Source: Phycisphaerae bacterium
GTDB taxonomy: Bacteria > Planctomycetota > Phycisphaerae > UBA1845
DNA length: 64,000 nucleotides
Assembly (NCBI GenBank): GCA_028289375.1
Contig: JANQQK010000028.1
Location: forward strand, 193,318-257,317
Direction: 5' to 3'
Made by a program: the position numbers and the translations under genes
Part shown: positions 18,836 through 27,879 of the stretch, piece after piece
How positions within the stretch are numbered: position 1 is the stretch's first letter
How the letters are laid out: each line of letters starts with the position of its first letter
Notes under the pieces: generated by a model
The model's database searches: none
Told to the model about the DNA's origin: nothing
Seen by the model: the letters and a program-made list of their open reading frames with translations, nothing else

Positions 18836-19567
18836 ATGCGAACTACAAGCCCACAACATCAACGAGCCGCCCGATCGCTACCCGGCGTGATCGCAGCCAT
18901 CGCGCTTCTGGCGGGCACGGGAGGGGGGTATCGGCTGCTCCAGGCGCGATACGCCGACCTCGCCAATGCGATCTCGGTCGAGCCGGGGTCACTCTCGGTG
19001 ATCCCGATTCAGATCGGCGAGTGGCATGGCGTTGACATCCCGATGGACGAAAACGTCATCCAAGCGACCGACACCGACGACCACGTCAACCGCAGTTACG
19101 TCCGAGGGCGTGACGCAGTCGGGCTGTACGTCGCGATGGGTGTGAAGATTCGCGACCTGCTGCCGCATCGACCCGAGGTCTGCTACAGCGGTGCGGGTTG
19201 GAATCTCGTGGAGAGTCAGCTTGAGACCATCACGCTCGATGATGGCACGACGTTCGACTGCATGTTGCAGCAATTCACGCGTGGCTCGCTCTCCAACGAA
19301 CGCATCAACGTCCTGCACTACTACATTGTCGACGACGCTTACAGTGCGGACGTGTCGCTGCTGCGCAAGACAGCGTGGCGGTTTGACAAGGGGCCTCACT
19401 ATTCCGCGCAGGTGCATCTGGTCGCTTCGGGCGATTTGTCGGGTCACAACGCCACAATGCTTGCGGAATTTGCACAAACGGCGGCGAAGCCGATTCGTGA
19501 CGGCGTGATGAAAGCGGTCGCCAAGGCAAAGGGCAATGGCCAGGCGGATGAAGGGATGGATCGCTGA
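18836..19567 (+). CDS. epsI: EpsI-type exosortase-associated protein
   Basis: A protein of 243 residues with one N-terminal hydrophobic segment (SLPGVIAAIALLAGTGGGYRLL) and an exported domain. The segment PHRPEVCYSGAGW around residues 115-125 is the signature of the EpsI/DUF3485 family, found as a separate gene or fused to exosortases. IGEWHGVDIPMDENV near residue 60 also fits. EpsI proteins are needed for exopolysaccharide production in some systems, but their biochemical role is unknown. It is 3 bp from the exosortase gene and surely co-transcribed. The ATG at 18836 follows a GGGGAGG with 4 to 5 nt spacing. Confidence 0.87.
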   Translation: MRTTSPQHQRAARSLPGVIAAIALLAGTGGGYRLLQARYADLANAISVEPGSLSVIPIQIGEWHGVDIPMDENVIQATDTDDHVNRSYVRGRDAVGLYVAMGVKIRDLLPHRPEVCYSGAGWNLVESQLETITLDDGTTFDCMLQQFTRGSLSNERINVLHYYIVDDAYSADVSLLRKTAWRFDKGPHYSAQVHLVASGDLSGHNATMLAEFAQTAAKPIRDGVMKAVAKAKGNGQADEGMDR

Positions 19568-19570
19568 CGG

Positions 19571-20461
19571 ATGATGGACGCCCCCACAGATAATCCACGC
19601 GTCAATGTTGGCGGTCTCATCGCAGTGTCGGCTGTGTTGCTGGCGGTGTTCCTGTGGACCCATTGGCTGACCGCGGTTGAACTGTTCCGCGAGTGGCAAA
19701 TCAATGACAATTACTCTGTCGGCCAGTTGGTGCCGCTGGCGGCGATCTACCTGATCTGGGCCAATCGCGATTCACTTCGAGGATTGCGTCTGACCGCGTG
19801 CTGGTGGGGTGTCCTGGTGATTCTGTTTGCCCAGGGCGTGCGAATCGTTGGTTTGATGACACTGTTTGAGTCGGCTGAGCGCTACGCCATGGTCCTGACG
19901 GCGGTGGGCGTGGTGTTGCTGGTGGCTGGCTGGCAGGTTTCCTGGCGTTTGAAGTGGGTATTGGCGTTCCTGTTTCTGATGGTTCCGCTTCCCGGACGCA
20001 TTCACACGATGATCTCCGCACCGCTGCAGGATCAGGCCACGACTGGCGCGGTCTTTCTTCTGGAAGTGCTGGGTGTCACGGTGGATCGCACAGGCCACAT
20101 CATCGTGCTCAACGATGTGACCGAGTTGGCGGTGGCGGAGGCGTGCAGCGGTTTGCGCATGTTGACGGCGTTCGTCGTGGTTGCGTCGGTATTGGCGGGC
20201 GTGGTGGATCGGCCGATGTGGCAGCGGGTGGCGGTGGTCGTATCGAGTGTGCCGATTGCGATTGTGTGCAATATCATCCGTCTGGTGGTGACGGCGTTCT
20301 TGTTCATGTGGTTCGACAGCGATTTGGCGGAGACGTTCTTCCACGATTTCGCGGGGCTGACCATGATGCCGCTGGCGGTGGTGATGATGATGGGCGAGTT
20401 GTGGGTTCTATCACGTCTGGAGATTGTCGACGAGCCTGCGGGCCAGCCGTCGACGGTGTGA
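19571..20461 (+). CDS. exosortase (membrane transpeptidase)
   Basis: A protein of 296 residues with about eight membrane segments. The three residues known to be essential in exosortases and archaeosortases are all present: Cys192 in EACSGLR, Arg237 in NIIRLV and His258 in HDFAG. The enzyme cleaves and re-attaches proteins with a C-terminal motif-TM-basic sorting tail. It is sandwiched between epsI and a small zinc-ribbon membrane protein gene, and lies downstream of an exopolysaccharide cluster, the usual company for exosortases. A possible substrate in this window is the Cys-rich protein at 62191-63354. I cannot assign the subtype by eye. Confidence 0.9.
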   Translation: MMDAPTDNPRVNVGGLIAVSAVLLAVFLWTHWLTAVELFREWQINDNYSVGQLVPLAAIYLIWANRDSLRGLRLTACWWGVLVILFAQGVRIVGLMTLFESAERYAMVLTAVGVVLLVAGWQVSWRLKWVLAFLFLMVPLPGRIHTMISAPLQDQATTGAVFLLEVLGVTVDRTGHIIVLNDVTELAVAEACSGLRMLTAFVVVASVLAGVVDRPMWQRVAVVVSSVPIAIVCNIIRLVVTAFLFMWFDSDLAETFFHDFAGLTMMPLAVVMMMGELWVLSRLEIVDEPAGQPSTV

Positions 20462-20463
20462 AC

Positions 20464-20994
20464 ATGAAAGCCGATGTGATGACGACCAACTGGCCGATCT
20501 GCCAGGAATGTGGGGGTGACGCCGACGTACACGTGACGGACATCGTGGCCGGTGAGCGCGTGGTCTATCACCTGTGCGAGATGTGCGCTGACGAGTTTCG
20601 ATTCGATCAGCCGACAGGGCGGAAGCGATCGGGTTGGGCGGCGATCTTCATCACGTTCGGTGCCATGACGACATTGCTCTCGGTCTTTGCGGATCCACTC
20701 GCATTGGGCACGAGCGAGACGTTTGGATGGAAGCAGCGGACGGCGTTGATCGCGGCGGGCATCCTCGTGCTGCTGGGGGCTGTGGTGCGGGCTCAGACGC
20801 TGTTCATGATCGGGACGTTCTGGGCAGCGCTTGCCCTGTTGGCCGACTGGCTGCACCTGGGAAGCGATCCCGGCTTCGGTTTGCAGCAGATCACCGGTAT
20901 GATCCTTGGGCTGATCGCCATGTTCATCGGTGCGATGATCGCGCGGGCGCGGCGTCGCGGCAGTTCCGAAGAACCGCTTCCTGAAGCAGAATAA
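20464..20994 (+). CDS. small membrane protein with N-terminal McsA/UvrB-like zinc ribbon
   Basis: A protein of 176 residues. Residues 11-42 have two CxxC pairs in CQECGGDADVHVTD and LCEMCADE, which resembles the zinc-binding N-terminus of McsA and related UVR-associated proteins. The rest has about four hydrophobic helices and a basic C-terminal tail (ARARRRG). The start at 20464 is 3 bp past the exosortase stop, so it is the third gene of that operon. I do not recognise a known exosortase partner with this layout. It could be a membrane-bound redox or zinc-dependent adaptor; function unknown. Confidence 0.7.
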   Translation: MKADVMTTNWPICQECGGDADVHVTDIVAGERVVYHLCEMCADEFRFDQPTGRKRSGWAAIFITFGAMTTLLSVFADPLALGTSETFGWKQRTALIAAGILVLLGAVVRAQTLFMIGTFWAALALLADWLHLGSDPGFGLQQITGMILGLIAMFIGAMIARARRRGSSEEPLPEAE

Positions 20995-20997
20995 TCC

Positions 20998-21783
20998 CTA
21001 TTGATTTCTGGTCAGGCGTGTTGTCCGCTCCGGCGGCGTGTCGTATTGAACGTCAACGCCGGGCTGAACGATGTGCTTGGCGATCACGCTCTTGATGAAG
21101 CGGCGTGTTGTGCAGTCGGTATGCGAGCCGGTCCAGCCATAACGGACGTAGCGTCGGCTCCACGGAATGTTGACGACGCGGCCATGCTGACCCGGCGGCG
21201 GTCGCAGCCCCACCAGACCCGCCGACTCGACGCCGCGTTTGCCGTCGATCGTGCCGACGACGCGGACGCCGGCGAGGACCATATCGTGCGGCGAGTGGTA
21301 GACGTAGATCTTGCCATTCATGTTGGTCAGCGCCTTGCCGGCATCGTAGTCGTTGGAGAGCGATGAACCGAGCAGGACGAGGTTGTTGATCCGCGTTTCG
21401 CTGTCGAGTTCTTCGACCGCCCAGATGGCCACGCCCGTCCCCGCCGACAGGGCGATGACGTTCAGTTCGTTTTCGGGATACTGCTTGCGGTACTTCTTGA
21501 TGCGTTGCGCAAGGGCAGACGCCCGCAGCTTGGCGGCGGGGATGTTGAGCTGATCAATCAGTGGTGAGAACGAGGTCGTCCAGACGTAAATCTCGACGTC
21601 GCCACGGTACCCTGCGTCTTTCAGTCCTTGCGGCACCTCGCCCGCGCCGAATCCCCAGTTGCCGGCGCCGTCGAGGTAGAACGTTTTGCCGAATGTCGAC
21701 GCCTTGTTGCCCTGGCTGGTCGTTTCGCAACCGGCGATCGTGATCGACAGGAGGAGAATTGAAGCGATGCTGAGCCTTTTCAT
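20998..21783 (-). CDS. alpha/beta hydrolase-like lipoprotein
   Basis: A protein of 261 residues with a clear lipoprotein signal (LLLSITIAGC). The region VIALSAGTGVAIWAVEEL has the nucleophile-elbow pattern Leu-Ser-Ala-Gly of alpha/beta hydrolases, and KIYVYHSPHDMVL may carry the acidic residue and a His of the active site. Near the C-terminus GWTGSHTDCTTRRF offers another candidate His. The substrate is not apparent. The gene is convergent with the exosortase operon, with only 3 bp between stop codons. The start ATG at 21783 is well supported by the signal peptide. Confidence 0.7.
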   Translation of the reverse strand: MKRLSIASILLLSITIAGCETTSQGNKASTFGKTFYLDGAGNWGFGAGEVPQGLKDAGYRGDVEIYVWTTSFSPLIDQLNIPAAKLRASALAQRIKKYRKQYPENELNVIALSAGTGVAIWAVEELDSETRINNLVLLGSSLSNDYDAGKALTNMNGKIYVYHSPHDMVLAGVRVVGTIDGKRGVESAGLVGLRPPPGQHGRVVNIPWSRRYVRYGWTGSHTDCTTRRFIKSVIAKHIVQPGVDVQYDTPPERTTRLTRNQ

Positions 21784-21851
21784 GTTTGGTGCCCTATGCC
21801 TTGATTCGCGATGTCAGTCTAGTCCGACGGAAACGCCGGTCAAGCGTTGGT

Positions 21852-22139
21852 TTACGGTGCCTCGGTGCTGTCCGGGCCGCACGAGCGTGGTCGGACGAGC
21901 AGTCCTTTCTGTCTCCTGATCCAGTAGGCGCCGTTTGCGTCGCGGGTTTCACGGTCGGTCATGTCATACCGATAACCCATCACGCGAATCGCCTGCGGTG
22001 GCGATTCAGAAAATGGGTTCTCGATGAACAAGGTGTCGGCCAATTCGGGGTCGGTGCACAGTTGGTTCGGCAACACCCGTGCATATGGGACGCAGGAGTG
22101 CTGGGTGGACCGTGAAAGCCCCATGGGCGTGAGGGACAT
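21852..22139 (-). pseudogene. possible C-terminal remnant of a lipase maturation factor family gene
   Basis: The open frame encodes about 95 residues without a signal or obvious start. Its second half, with ENPFSESPP, RVMGYRYDMTDRETR and NGAYWIRR, resembles from memory the very C-terminus of LMF1-type lipase maturation factors (NPFP-x-PP-RY-R-x2-Y-x-Y-x-F and an aromatic W-rich tail). Full-length family members are polytopic membrane proteins of about 450 residues or more; upstream there are only 80 bp before the next gene, so the rest is missing. It may alternatively be a short real protein of unknown function. Confidence 0.4.
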
Positions 22140-22151
22140 CCTTCGATTGGA

Positions 22152-22180
22152 TTGGATGGCACCTTCGTTTCCGCTATAGT
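22152..22180 (+). promoter_or_regulatory. sigma70-type promoter of the sulfatase-fold gene
   Basis: TTGGAT (22152-22157) and TATAGT (22175-22180) are separated by 17 bp. The -10 box matches the consensus at five of six positions. Transcription would begin near 22187, about 33 nt before the ATG at 22220. Confidence 0.5.
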
Positions 22181-22219
22181 CGACGCTTCAAGAACTGAAT
22201 TACCGGAGTGGCAAGAGTT

Positions 22220-24118
22220 ATGGCGACCGGACCGCGACATGTTAACGGAGCGTCTGACGAAACGCCTCGGCTTCGCGGCACGTCTGAAGGCGGTCGGCCG
22301 GTATGGCAACCGGGATTGATCGTTGTCGGCCTCCTTGTCGTTTCTCTTGTGTGTTGGCGTTGGGTAACGCCTGATTATGTGATTGTTCGTCCGGATATTC
22401 TGCTGATCAGCATCGATACGCTCAGGGCCGATCGATTGGGTTGTTACGGATACGCCGAGGCTCGCACCGAGACGATCGATGAACTGGCAACTGGTGGCGT
22501 TGTTTTTGAAGCGGTCACCAGTCCTGCACCGATTACACTTCCTTCGCACGCAACAATGCTGACTGGCTTGATACCACCACGTCACGGCGTGCGCGACAAC
22601 GTGCGATACCGACTCGCGGATTCCGTCGTGACGCTGGCAGAGCTCCTGCGGGAACAGGGGTATCAGACTGGTGCGTTCATCGGCGCATTGCCGCTAAGTC
22701 GCACCGGTGGTCTTGCACAGGGTTTCGATGTGTACGACGACGAGATCGCACCGCGAGCGCTTGGCGACATGAACTTGATCGTGCGGCCCGAAAGATTCGC
22801 AGAGGAAGTGTTTGCGAGTGCACAAGAATGGCTGCAGGCGACCGATGACAGGCGGCCGGTGTTTGCGTTTGTTCACGTGTATGATCCACACGCGCCCTAT
22901 GAAAAGCCCATGCCCGGGACGGACACGCTCAGCTACGATGGTGAAATCGCCTACGTCGATCGCTCTCTTGGTGATTTCCTTTCGTCCATCCGAACGGCGG
23001 ATCGCTGGAGAGAGGCGCTCACCATTGTTACATCGGACCATGGCGAAGGTCTTGGGCAGCATGGCGAGAAGACGCATTGCCTGTTTGTGTATGAGCAAAC
23101 GCTGCACGTCCCGCTGATCGTTCATTGGCCGAACGTACTAACACCAAGAAGGGCTGCTCTGCCTGTCGGTTTGGTCGACCTGATGCCCACGGTGCTGGAG
23201 TTCACAGGACTAAAGCCGCTACCGGATATCGATGGGCGTTCTCTTGTGACGCTTGCGCGGGGGAAGGAACTGAATGAGAAGCCATTGTACTTCGAGAGCC
23301 TGTTTGGATATCTGGGATTTGGGTGGGCGCCGCTGCGCGGAATACGGCTTCAGGATCTGAAGTATACGCAGGCTCCCAAACCGGAGTTATACGATCTTCG
23401 CACGGACCCATTGGAGGAAGAGAACCTGATAACGGAGCGACCGGACGACGCCTCGCGACTGGCCTCCCTCCTGCGTGAGGTGAAGGATGAGGTCGACGCA
23501 CCTATGGAGACTGATCGCCAACGTATGTCCGCGCTGGCGAGCCTCGGATACGTTTCCGCGCCGCCAGTCGAAACAGACGATCCATCAGAATTGCCCGATC
23601 CCAAGGATCATATCGAAGTGTACGAACGATTTCATGAAGCTCATCACAAATGTGCACATGGCAAGGTGGGGCCGGCGCTCGAAATCATGGCATCATTGGA
23701 GCCCGATCTCCGCAACAGTCCGTACTTCTACCTCGAGTGGGGCAACTTCGCCACGAAGGATCAACGATGGCCACTTGCCGAGGAGTGTTTCCGTAAGTCA
23801 CTGGCCTTGGACGAGCTTGGCCGGGACGCGCGTTACAACCTCGCAGTAGCGTTGTTCAAGCAAAGTGACTGGAGTGAGAGTGTCGGGCAACTTGATGAGT
23901 TGCTGAGCAGGAACCCTGACCATGCCGACGGTCAGCTGCTGGCTGGGTTGATCAAGGCACAGCATCTCGGAATGCCGGCCGAAGCGCTTTCAAATTGGAA
24001 TCAGTTCCTCGAACTCGCTCCTGATCATGTGCAGGCAGGCAAGATCCGCAAGGCGGTTTCGCAACTGAGTGGTCGATTAACAGCAGGCGGGCAAACGACC
24101 ACACCAACGGATGACTGA
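22220..24118 (+). CDS. sulfatase/alkaline phosphatase-fold protein with C-terminal TPR
   Basis: A protein of 632 residues with one N-terminal membrane segment, then a sulfatase-type alpha/beta domain (about 60-440) and a C-terminal region of TPR-like repeats (about 490-620). Metal-site motifs are visible: LLISIDTLRADRLG near residue 62, and TSDHGEGLGQHGEKTH near 270. The segment where true sulfatases have CxPSR reads ITLPSHATMLTG, so the formylglycine Cys or Ser is replaced by Thr. The protein could be a Thr-nucleophile phosphohydrolase or phosphotransferase, or inactive. The ATG at 22220 was chosen over the GTG at 22208 because GGAG lies 11 nt before it and it is the first ATG after a good promoter. 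Confidence 0.8.
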   Translation: MATGPRHVNGASDETPRLRGTSEGGRPVWQPGLIVVGLLVVSLVCWRWVTPDYVIVRPDILLISIDTLRADRLGCYGYAEARTETIDELATGGVVFEAVTSPAPITLPSHATMLTGLIPPRHGVRDNVRYRLADSVVTLAELLREQGYQTGAFIGALPLSRTGGLAQGFDVYDDEIAPRALGDMNLIVRPERFAEEVFASAQEWLQATDDRRPVFAFVHVYDPHAPYEKPMPGTDTLSYDGEIAYVDRSLGDFLSSIRTADRWREALTIVTSDHGEGLGQHGEKTHCLFVYEQTLHVPLIVHWPNVLTPRRAALPVGLVDLMPTVLEFTGLKPLPDIDGRSLVTLARGKELNEKPLYFESLFGYLGFGWAPLRGIRLQDLKYTQAPKPELYDLRTDPLEEENLITERPDDASRLASLLREVKDEVDAPMETDRQRMSALASLGYVSAPPVETDDPSELPDPKDHIEVYERFHEAHHKCAHGKVGPALEIMASLEPDLRNSPYFYLEWGNFATKDQRWPLAEECFRKSLALDELGRDARYNLAVALFKQSDWSESVGQLDELLSRNPDHADGQLLAGLIKAQHLGMPAEALSNWNQFLELAPDHVQAGKIRKAVSQLSGRLTAGGQTTTPTDD

Positions 24119-24354
24119 GCTTCAGAAATTGTCACGCGGCCAACCATTTGTTTGACTGGCGGCTTCCGGTGCTTGCGTCAAGAACGCAGCACGACGAAAT
24201 GCCAATGACGATTGCCTTGTTCTCCGACTGCTCCAAGTAGAACGTCCGCGATGGCACTGGCGCAAGGCTCTTATTGCCCGGTCTCTGGTTCCATCGTCAC
24301 AACTGCCGCATCCTCCCGCGAGCCAGTCGTCGCGGCCGACGACAGTGGCGCGGA

Positions 24355-25875
24355 CTACGAGCCGTTGTTGCGGAACCAGACGATCCCGTCGTTGGTCAGT
24401 CCTGATTGGGCCTTGCGGTCCAGCGGCGCGAGAATGTCGGGCAGTCCGTCACCGTCGATATCAACGACCTCAACGTCGTTGACGATCGTGGCGGTGGTCT
24501 GAATCTCTTCCTGTTCGACGTTCGGATCGGTGACCGCCGGAGGCTGATCCGAGTCAGGCGGGCTGTCGTCGATGAGGAGGTTTTCCTCCCACTGATCGAA
24601 GACTGATCCACCCTCAACGACGTCGAACCACATGACTGCCCCCTGGGCGCTGGCGGCCACTTCAAGCTGACCGTCCATGTCGAGGTCGCCGAGATTGATC
24701 GCCTGCGGCTCGCGCGAGATGAACTCGGCGATCGTGTAGACTTGCCACGTGATGTTGCGAACCGGAGCGCTCGTCGGGTTTTCCGGACCTTTGAACCACT
24801 GGATCACCCGGCCATTCGACGAGCGGACGAGCAGATCGGTGATGCCATCGTTGTCGATGTCGCCCGGCGTGATCATGTCAGCTCCGGTGAAAACATGCCC
24901 GATCACCCCACGTTGCCATGTGCCGTCGGTCAGGTGGAACGCGTCGGGGATGTCGATTGTCGGGTTGCGAGACCAGCGAACATTCGAGCCGAACGCATTG
25001 GGATAGGTGTACACGATGTCCAGATCGCCGTCGCGGTCGACGTCGAACGTCGTCACGGCTTTGACCGTCGGTGCATCGGTATCGATCAACTGCGGTGCCC
25101 AGCCATTGGACTGACGAGCGAGTGCCGGACCTGGATTCGGGTAGAATTCGATGCGGTTGCCCTGTCCGCCTTCGCAGTCGTCGGCGTTGAATGCGACGAC
25201 GATGTCCGGTCCGTTCGCGCCGTCGATGTCGGCCACGCTCAAGCTTGTGTATCCGCCCTCTTCGGGCGTTTCGGGAAGTGCTGGCGGTTGCCCAGCCGTT
25301 TCGGACTGCTGCAACACGACGTCCTGCCACGCAATCGGGCTGTTGATGTCGTCGGGGTTGTCCGGCTGATAGAAGATCATGATCAGCCCTGCGGGGGTGT
25401 TCTCTGCATCGAGGAACTCACCTGTGAAGCGGCAGCGTGCGAAGACGCCGGTTTCCTTCACGAGCACGACAACGTCGTTCCGCCCGTCGCCGTCCATGTC
25501 GGCGATTTCGATGCCGGCTGCGATGATCAGCGGAAAATCGCCCGCGAGGATCACCGTTTCGAAAACGATCGTATTGTCGATGATGCGCTGCAGGTGAATC
25601 TGCATGGGCTTGGTCTGATTCCACGCAGACGCGACATCGATCAAGCCATCGCCATCAATGTCACCCGTCGCGATCAACTGCGGACCGGCGGAATCCTCGC
25701 TGGCCGGGTCGATCTGGATCGGCGTGAACCGACCCTCTCCGACTGCGCCGCTCGAATCGTCCAGGAACAACCGCGTGATGCGTGTTGGCGTGACACTGGT
25801 CACGAGGTTGCATCCCACGACGAGGCAGGCTGCGGCGAGCGTGGCCAATGCGCCTTTCTTGTACGACAAAACCAT
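24355..25875 (-). CDS. FG-GAP/VCBS beta-propeller lipoprotein (second of a pair)
   Basis: A protein of 506 residues with a lipoprotein signal (AAACLVVGC). The mature part has about seven copies of an Asp-rich FG-GAP/VCBS motif such as DIDGDGLIDVASAW, DMDGDGRNDVVVL, DVDRDGDLDIVYTY and DIDNDGITDLLVR, which form calcium-binding blades of a beta-propeller. Such proteins are thought to mediate adhesion or binding at the cell surface. It lies 29 bp downstream of a related gene on the same strand and is clearly its paralogue. The ATG at 25875 has GGAG about 8 nt upstream. The function is inferred from fold only. Confidence 0.83.
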   Translation of the reverse strand: MVLSYKKGALATLAAACLVVGCNLVTSVTPTRITRLFLDDSSGAVGEGRFTPIQIDPASEDSAGPQLIATGDIDGDGLIDVASAWNQTKPMQIHLQRIIDNTIVFETVILAGDFPLIIAAGIEIADMDGDGRNDVVVLVKETGVFARCRFTGEFLDAENTPAGLIMIFYQPDNPDDINSPIAWQDVVLQQSETAGQPPALPETPEEGGYTSLSVADIDGANGPDIVVAFNADDCEGGQGNRIEFYPNPGPALARQSNGWAPQLIDTDAPTVKAVTTFDVDRDGDLDIVYTYPNAFGSNVRWSRNPTIDIPDAFHLTDGTWQRGVIGHVFTGADMITPGDIDNDGITDLLVRSSNGRVIQWFKGPENPTSAPVRNITWQVYTIAEFISREPQAINLGDLDMDGQLEVAASAQGAVMWFDVVEGGSVFDQWEENLLIDDSPPDSDQPPAVTDPNVEQEEIQTTATIVNDVEVVDIDGDGLPDILAPLDRKAQSGLTNDGIVWFRNNGS

Positions 25876-25904
25876 GGTCAAGGCTCCGTTGTGTCTTTCT
25901 TGCA

Positions 25905-27770
25905 TTACGGGCATCCCGGGGTGAGTTCAAAGTCCAACCCGACGTCTTCCGGCAGCAGGGTGTTCCTGAACCAGACGATGACGTCGCTGCCGAGTCCGCT
26001 CAAATCGCGGCGGTCGATCGTCGCGAGCACGTCGTTGGCTCCGTCGCAGTCGATGTCGAGGATCAGAATGTCGTTGATGAACGCTGGTCCGCTGGCCGCG
26101 AAGAGTGAGTCGTCAAGCTGGCCTTCGTCGGCGATCAGGTTGGCGGTCCACGAATCGAAGACCGAATCTGCGGCGCTGGAGTCCAGCCACAGGACCGATC
26201 CTTCTGCACCGACGACGACTTCCGGCTGACCGTCGAAATTGATGTCGCCCAGTTCAATGCCGAGCGGCACGCGATCTGGTACCTCGATCAGAACGTACAC
26301 AGACCACGGGACATTCGTACGGACGTCGGCCGGGTTTTGGCCTGGGAGTTCGTCATTGTTCAGCAGGTCGCCTGGTCCCGGTCGGCGGAACCACTGCACG
26401 ACCTGTCCGAGGTTGGAGCGGACAACCACATCGTTGAAACCGTCGAGATCGACGTCGCCGAGGGTCATCACGTCCGCGCCGCCGTCGACCTGTCCGACAG
26501 GGTAACGCGTCCACATGCTGGCCACGCCAACCGCCCCCGCGCCGGCTTCCCGTAGCGGGTTTGCTCGCCAGGAGATGTTGGCACTGGTTGCGGAGGGGCG
26601 TGTGTAGATGATGTCGAGGTCGCCATCGAGGTCGACGTCGTCGAGGATCAGGTCCTTGAGCGGCGGGATGTCGCGTTCGAGCACGATTTCGCGCGTGCCA
26701 CGCCAATCGGAATAGCGCGGGTTGTCCGACCACGCCCGCGCGTCGGTGATCGAGCCGGGTCCTGGATTGAGGTACAGCTCGAGATCGTTGTCACTGTCCT
26801 CGCACGGCGGGTCGGGGCGGTTGCTGGTGATGACGATGTCGGGAAAGCCGTCGCCATTCATGTCGCCGACGCCCAGCGCGGTGATGCCGCCATCCTCAGG
26901 CGTATCGAGTGCGCGCTCGCCACCTTCCGGCGGGCTGCCGACCGGATAGCGTGCCGGTGAGAAAGAGCAGACGCCGCGAACGCAGGCCTGATTCGACTCG
27001 CATTCGAAGTCGTTGTCGCAAACACACAGGCCAAACGGCGACGTGTGCGGGAATTCCATGCATTCCTGGCCGAGAGACGAATTGCAATCATCCTGGCCGG
27101 GGCGACAGAAGTCGCGGAGGTTTGGCTCGTCGGACGCGAAAATCTCGACCGCCGGCCAAGCCGCACCACGAAGCAACTCGGCGCCGTCCGGGTTGAGCAG
27201 AATCTGAACCTGCCCGGTGAAGCCGTCTTCATTGACCAGTCCGTTGCCCGAGCAGAAGGGAACGGTGCCGCGGTGCTTGATCGCCAAGACGATGTCGAGG
27301 TCGCCGTCGGCGTCCATGTCCGCCAGCTCCAGCCCGGCCACGATCGCAATCGGGGCGGTACCGGAGACCTGCACACTTTCGAAACGCACGGTGCCGTCTG
27401 AGTCGCGCCGCTGCAGGTGAATCTGTACGACCTGCGACTGATTCCAGGCGGATGCGAAGTCGGGAAGGCCATCCCGGTCGATGTCGCCCCAGTCGAGGAA
27501 CTTGGCGCCGGCGCTGTCTTCGGTGGCCGGATCGATCGAGCGCGCCAAAAAGAAGCTCTCGGTTTCCTTTTCGTCTTCCACTTCGGGCACGAGCGGCGGC
27601 ATGGCGTCGCCGGCGTCACCGGATGAGAAGAATCCACCACCGTCGACGAAGCCGCGATTGTCGGTTGACGGTTCGTCGGGGACATCCGGTGTGGTGGTTT
27701 GCGGCACACAGCCAACGACGATGGCGAGTACCGCATAGAGCATAATCCTGTTCCGCATATTCAACGCCAT
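25905..27770 (-). CDS. FG-GAP/VCBS beta-propeller lipoprotein with Cys-rich insertion (first of a pair)
   Basis: A protein of 621 residues with a lipoprotein signal (LAIVVGC). It has the same Asp-rich blade motifs as its downstream neighbour (DIDRDGLPDFASAW, DMDADGDLDIVLAI, DVDLDGFNDVVVR, DIDCDGANDVLATI). An extra segment around residues 225-280 carries about ten Cys, including VCDNDFECESNQACVRGVC, which recalls the Cys-rich repeats of other surface proteins in this window. The ATG at 27770 has GGAG about 8 nt upstream, which is better than the longer in-frame start at 27896. The two genes are probably an operon. Confidence 0.83.
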   Translation of the reverse strand: MALNMRNRIMLYAVLAIVVGCVPQTTTPDVPDEPSTDNRGFVDGGGFFSSGDAGDAMPPLVPEVEDEKETESFFLARSIDPATEDSAGAKFLDWGDIDRDGLPDFASAWNQSQVVQIHLQRRDSDGTVRFESVQVSGTAPIAIVAGLELADMDADGDLDIVLAIKHRGTVPFCSGNGLVNEDGFTGQVQILLNPDGAELLRGAAWPAVEIFASDEPNLRDFCRPGQDDCNSSLGQECMEFPHTSPFGLCVCDNDFECESNQACVRGVCSFSPARYPVGSPPEGGERALDTPEDGGITALGVGDMNGDGFPDIVITSNRPDPPCEDSDNDLELYLNPGPGSITDARAWSDNPRYSDWRGTREIVLERDIPPLKDLILDDVDLDGDLDIIYTRPSATSANISWRANPLREAGAGAVGVASMWTRYPVGQVDGGADVMTLGDVDLDGFNDVVVRSNLGQVVQWFRRPGPGDLLNNDELPGQNPADVRTNVPWSVYVLIEVPDRVPLGIELGDINFDGQPEVVVGAEGSVLWLDSSAADSVFDSWTANLIADEGQLDDSLFAASGPAFINDILILDIDCDGANDVLATIDRRDLSGLGSDVIVWFRNTLLPEDVGLDFELTPGCP

Positions 27771-27879
27771 GGGTCGATCTCCGTACACCCGTACGTGCGG
27801 CGCACTGCACCCCACGTGAGATTCCAGGTTGCTTGCCTGCGGACACGGGCAGGCACGGGATATATCGGCCCCCTGACAA

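Larger units (their letters stand above)
21784..22219. other. spacer with gene remnant and promoter
   Basis: A divergent spacer of about 435 bp. It holds a probable fragment of a lipase maturation factor gene on the minus strand (21852-22139) and a good promoter for the sulfatase-like gene on the + strand (22152-22180). Nothing else stood out. Confidence 0.6.

Noticed and set aside
24119..24354. Terminator from the GTCGTCG-CGGC-CGACGAC hairpin at 24326-24343
   Set aside because: The stem is perfect but there is no T run on either strand, and such GC palindromes are common in this DNA.
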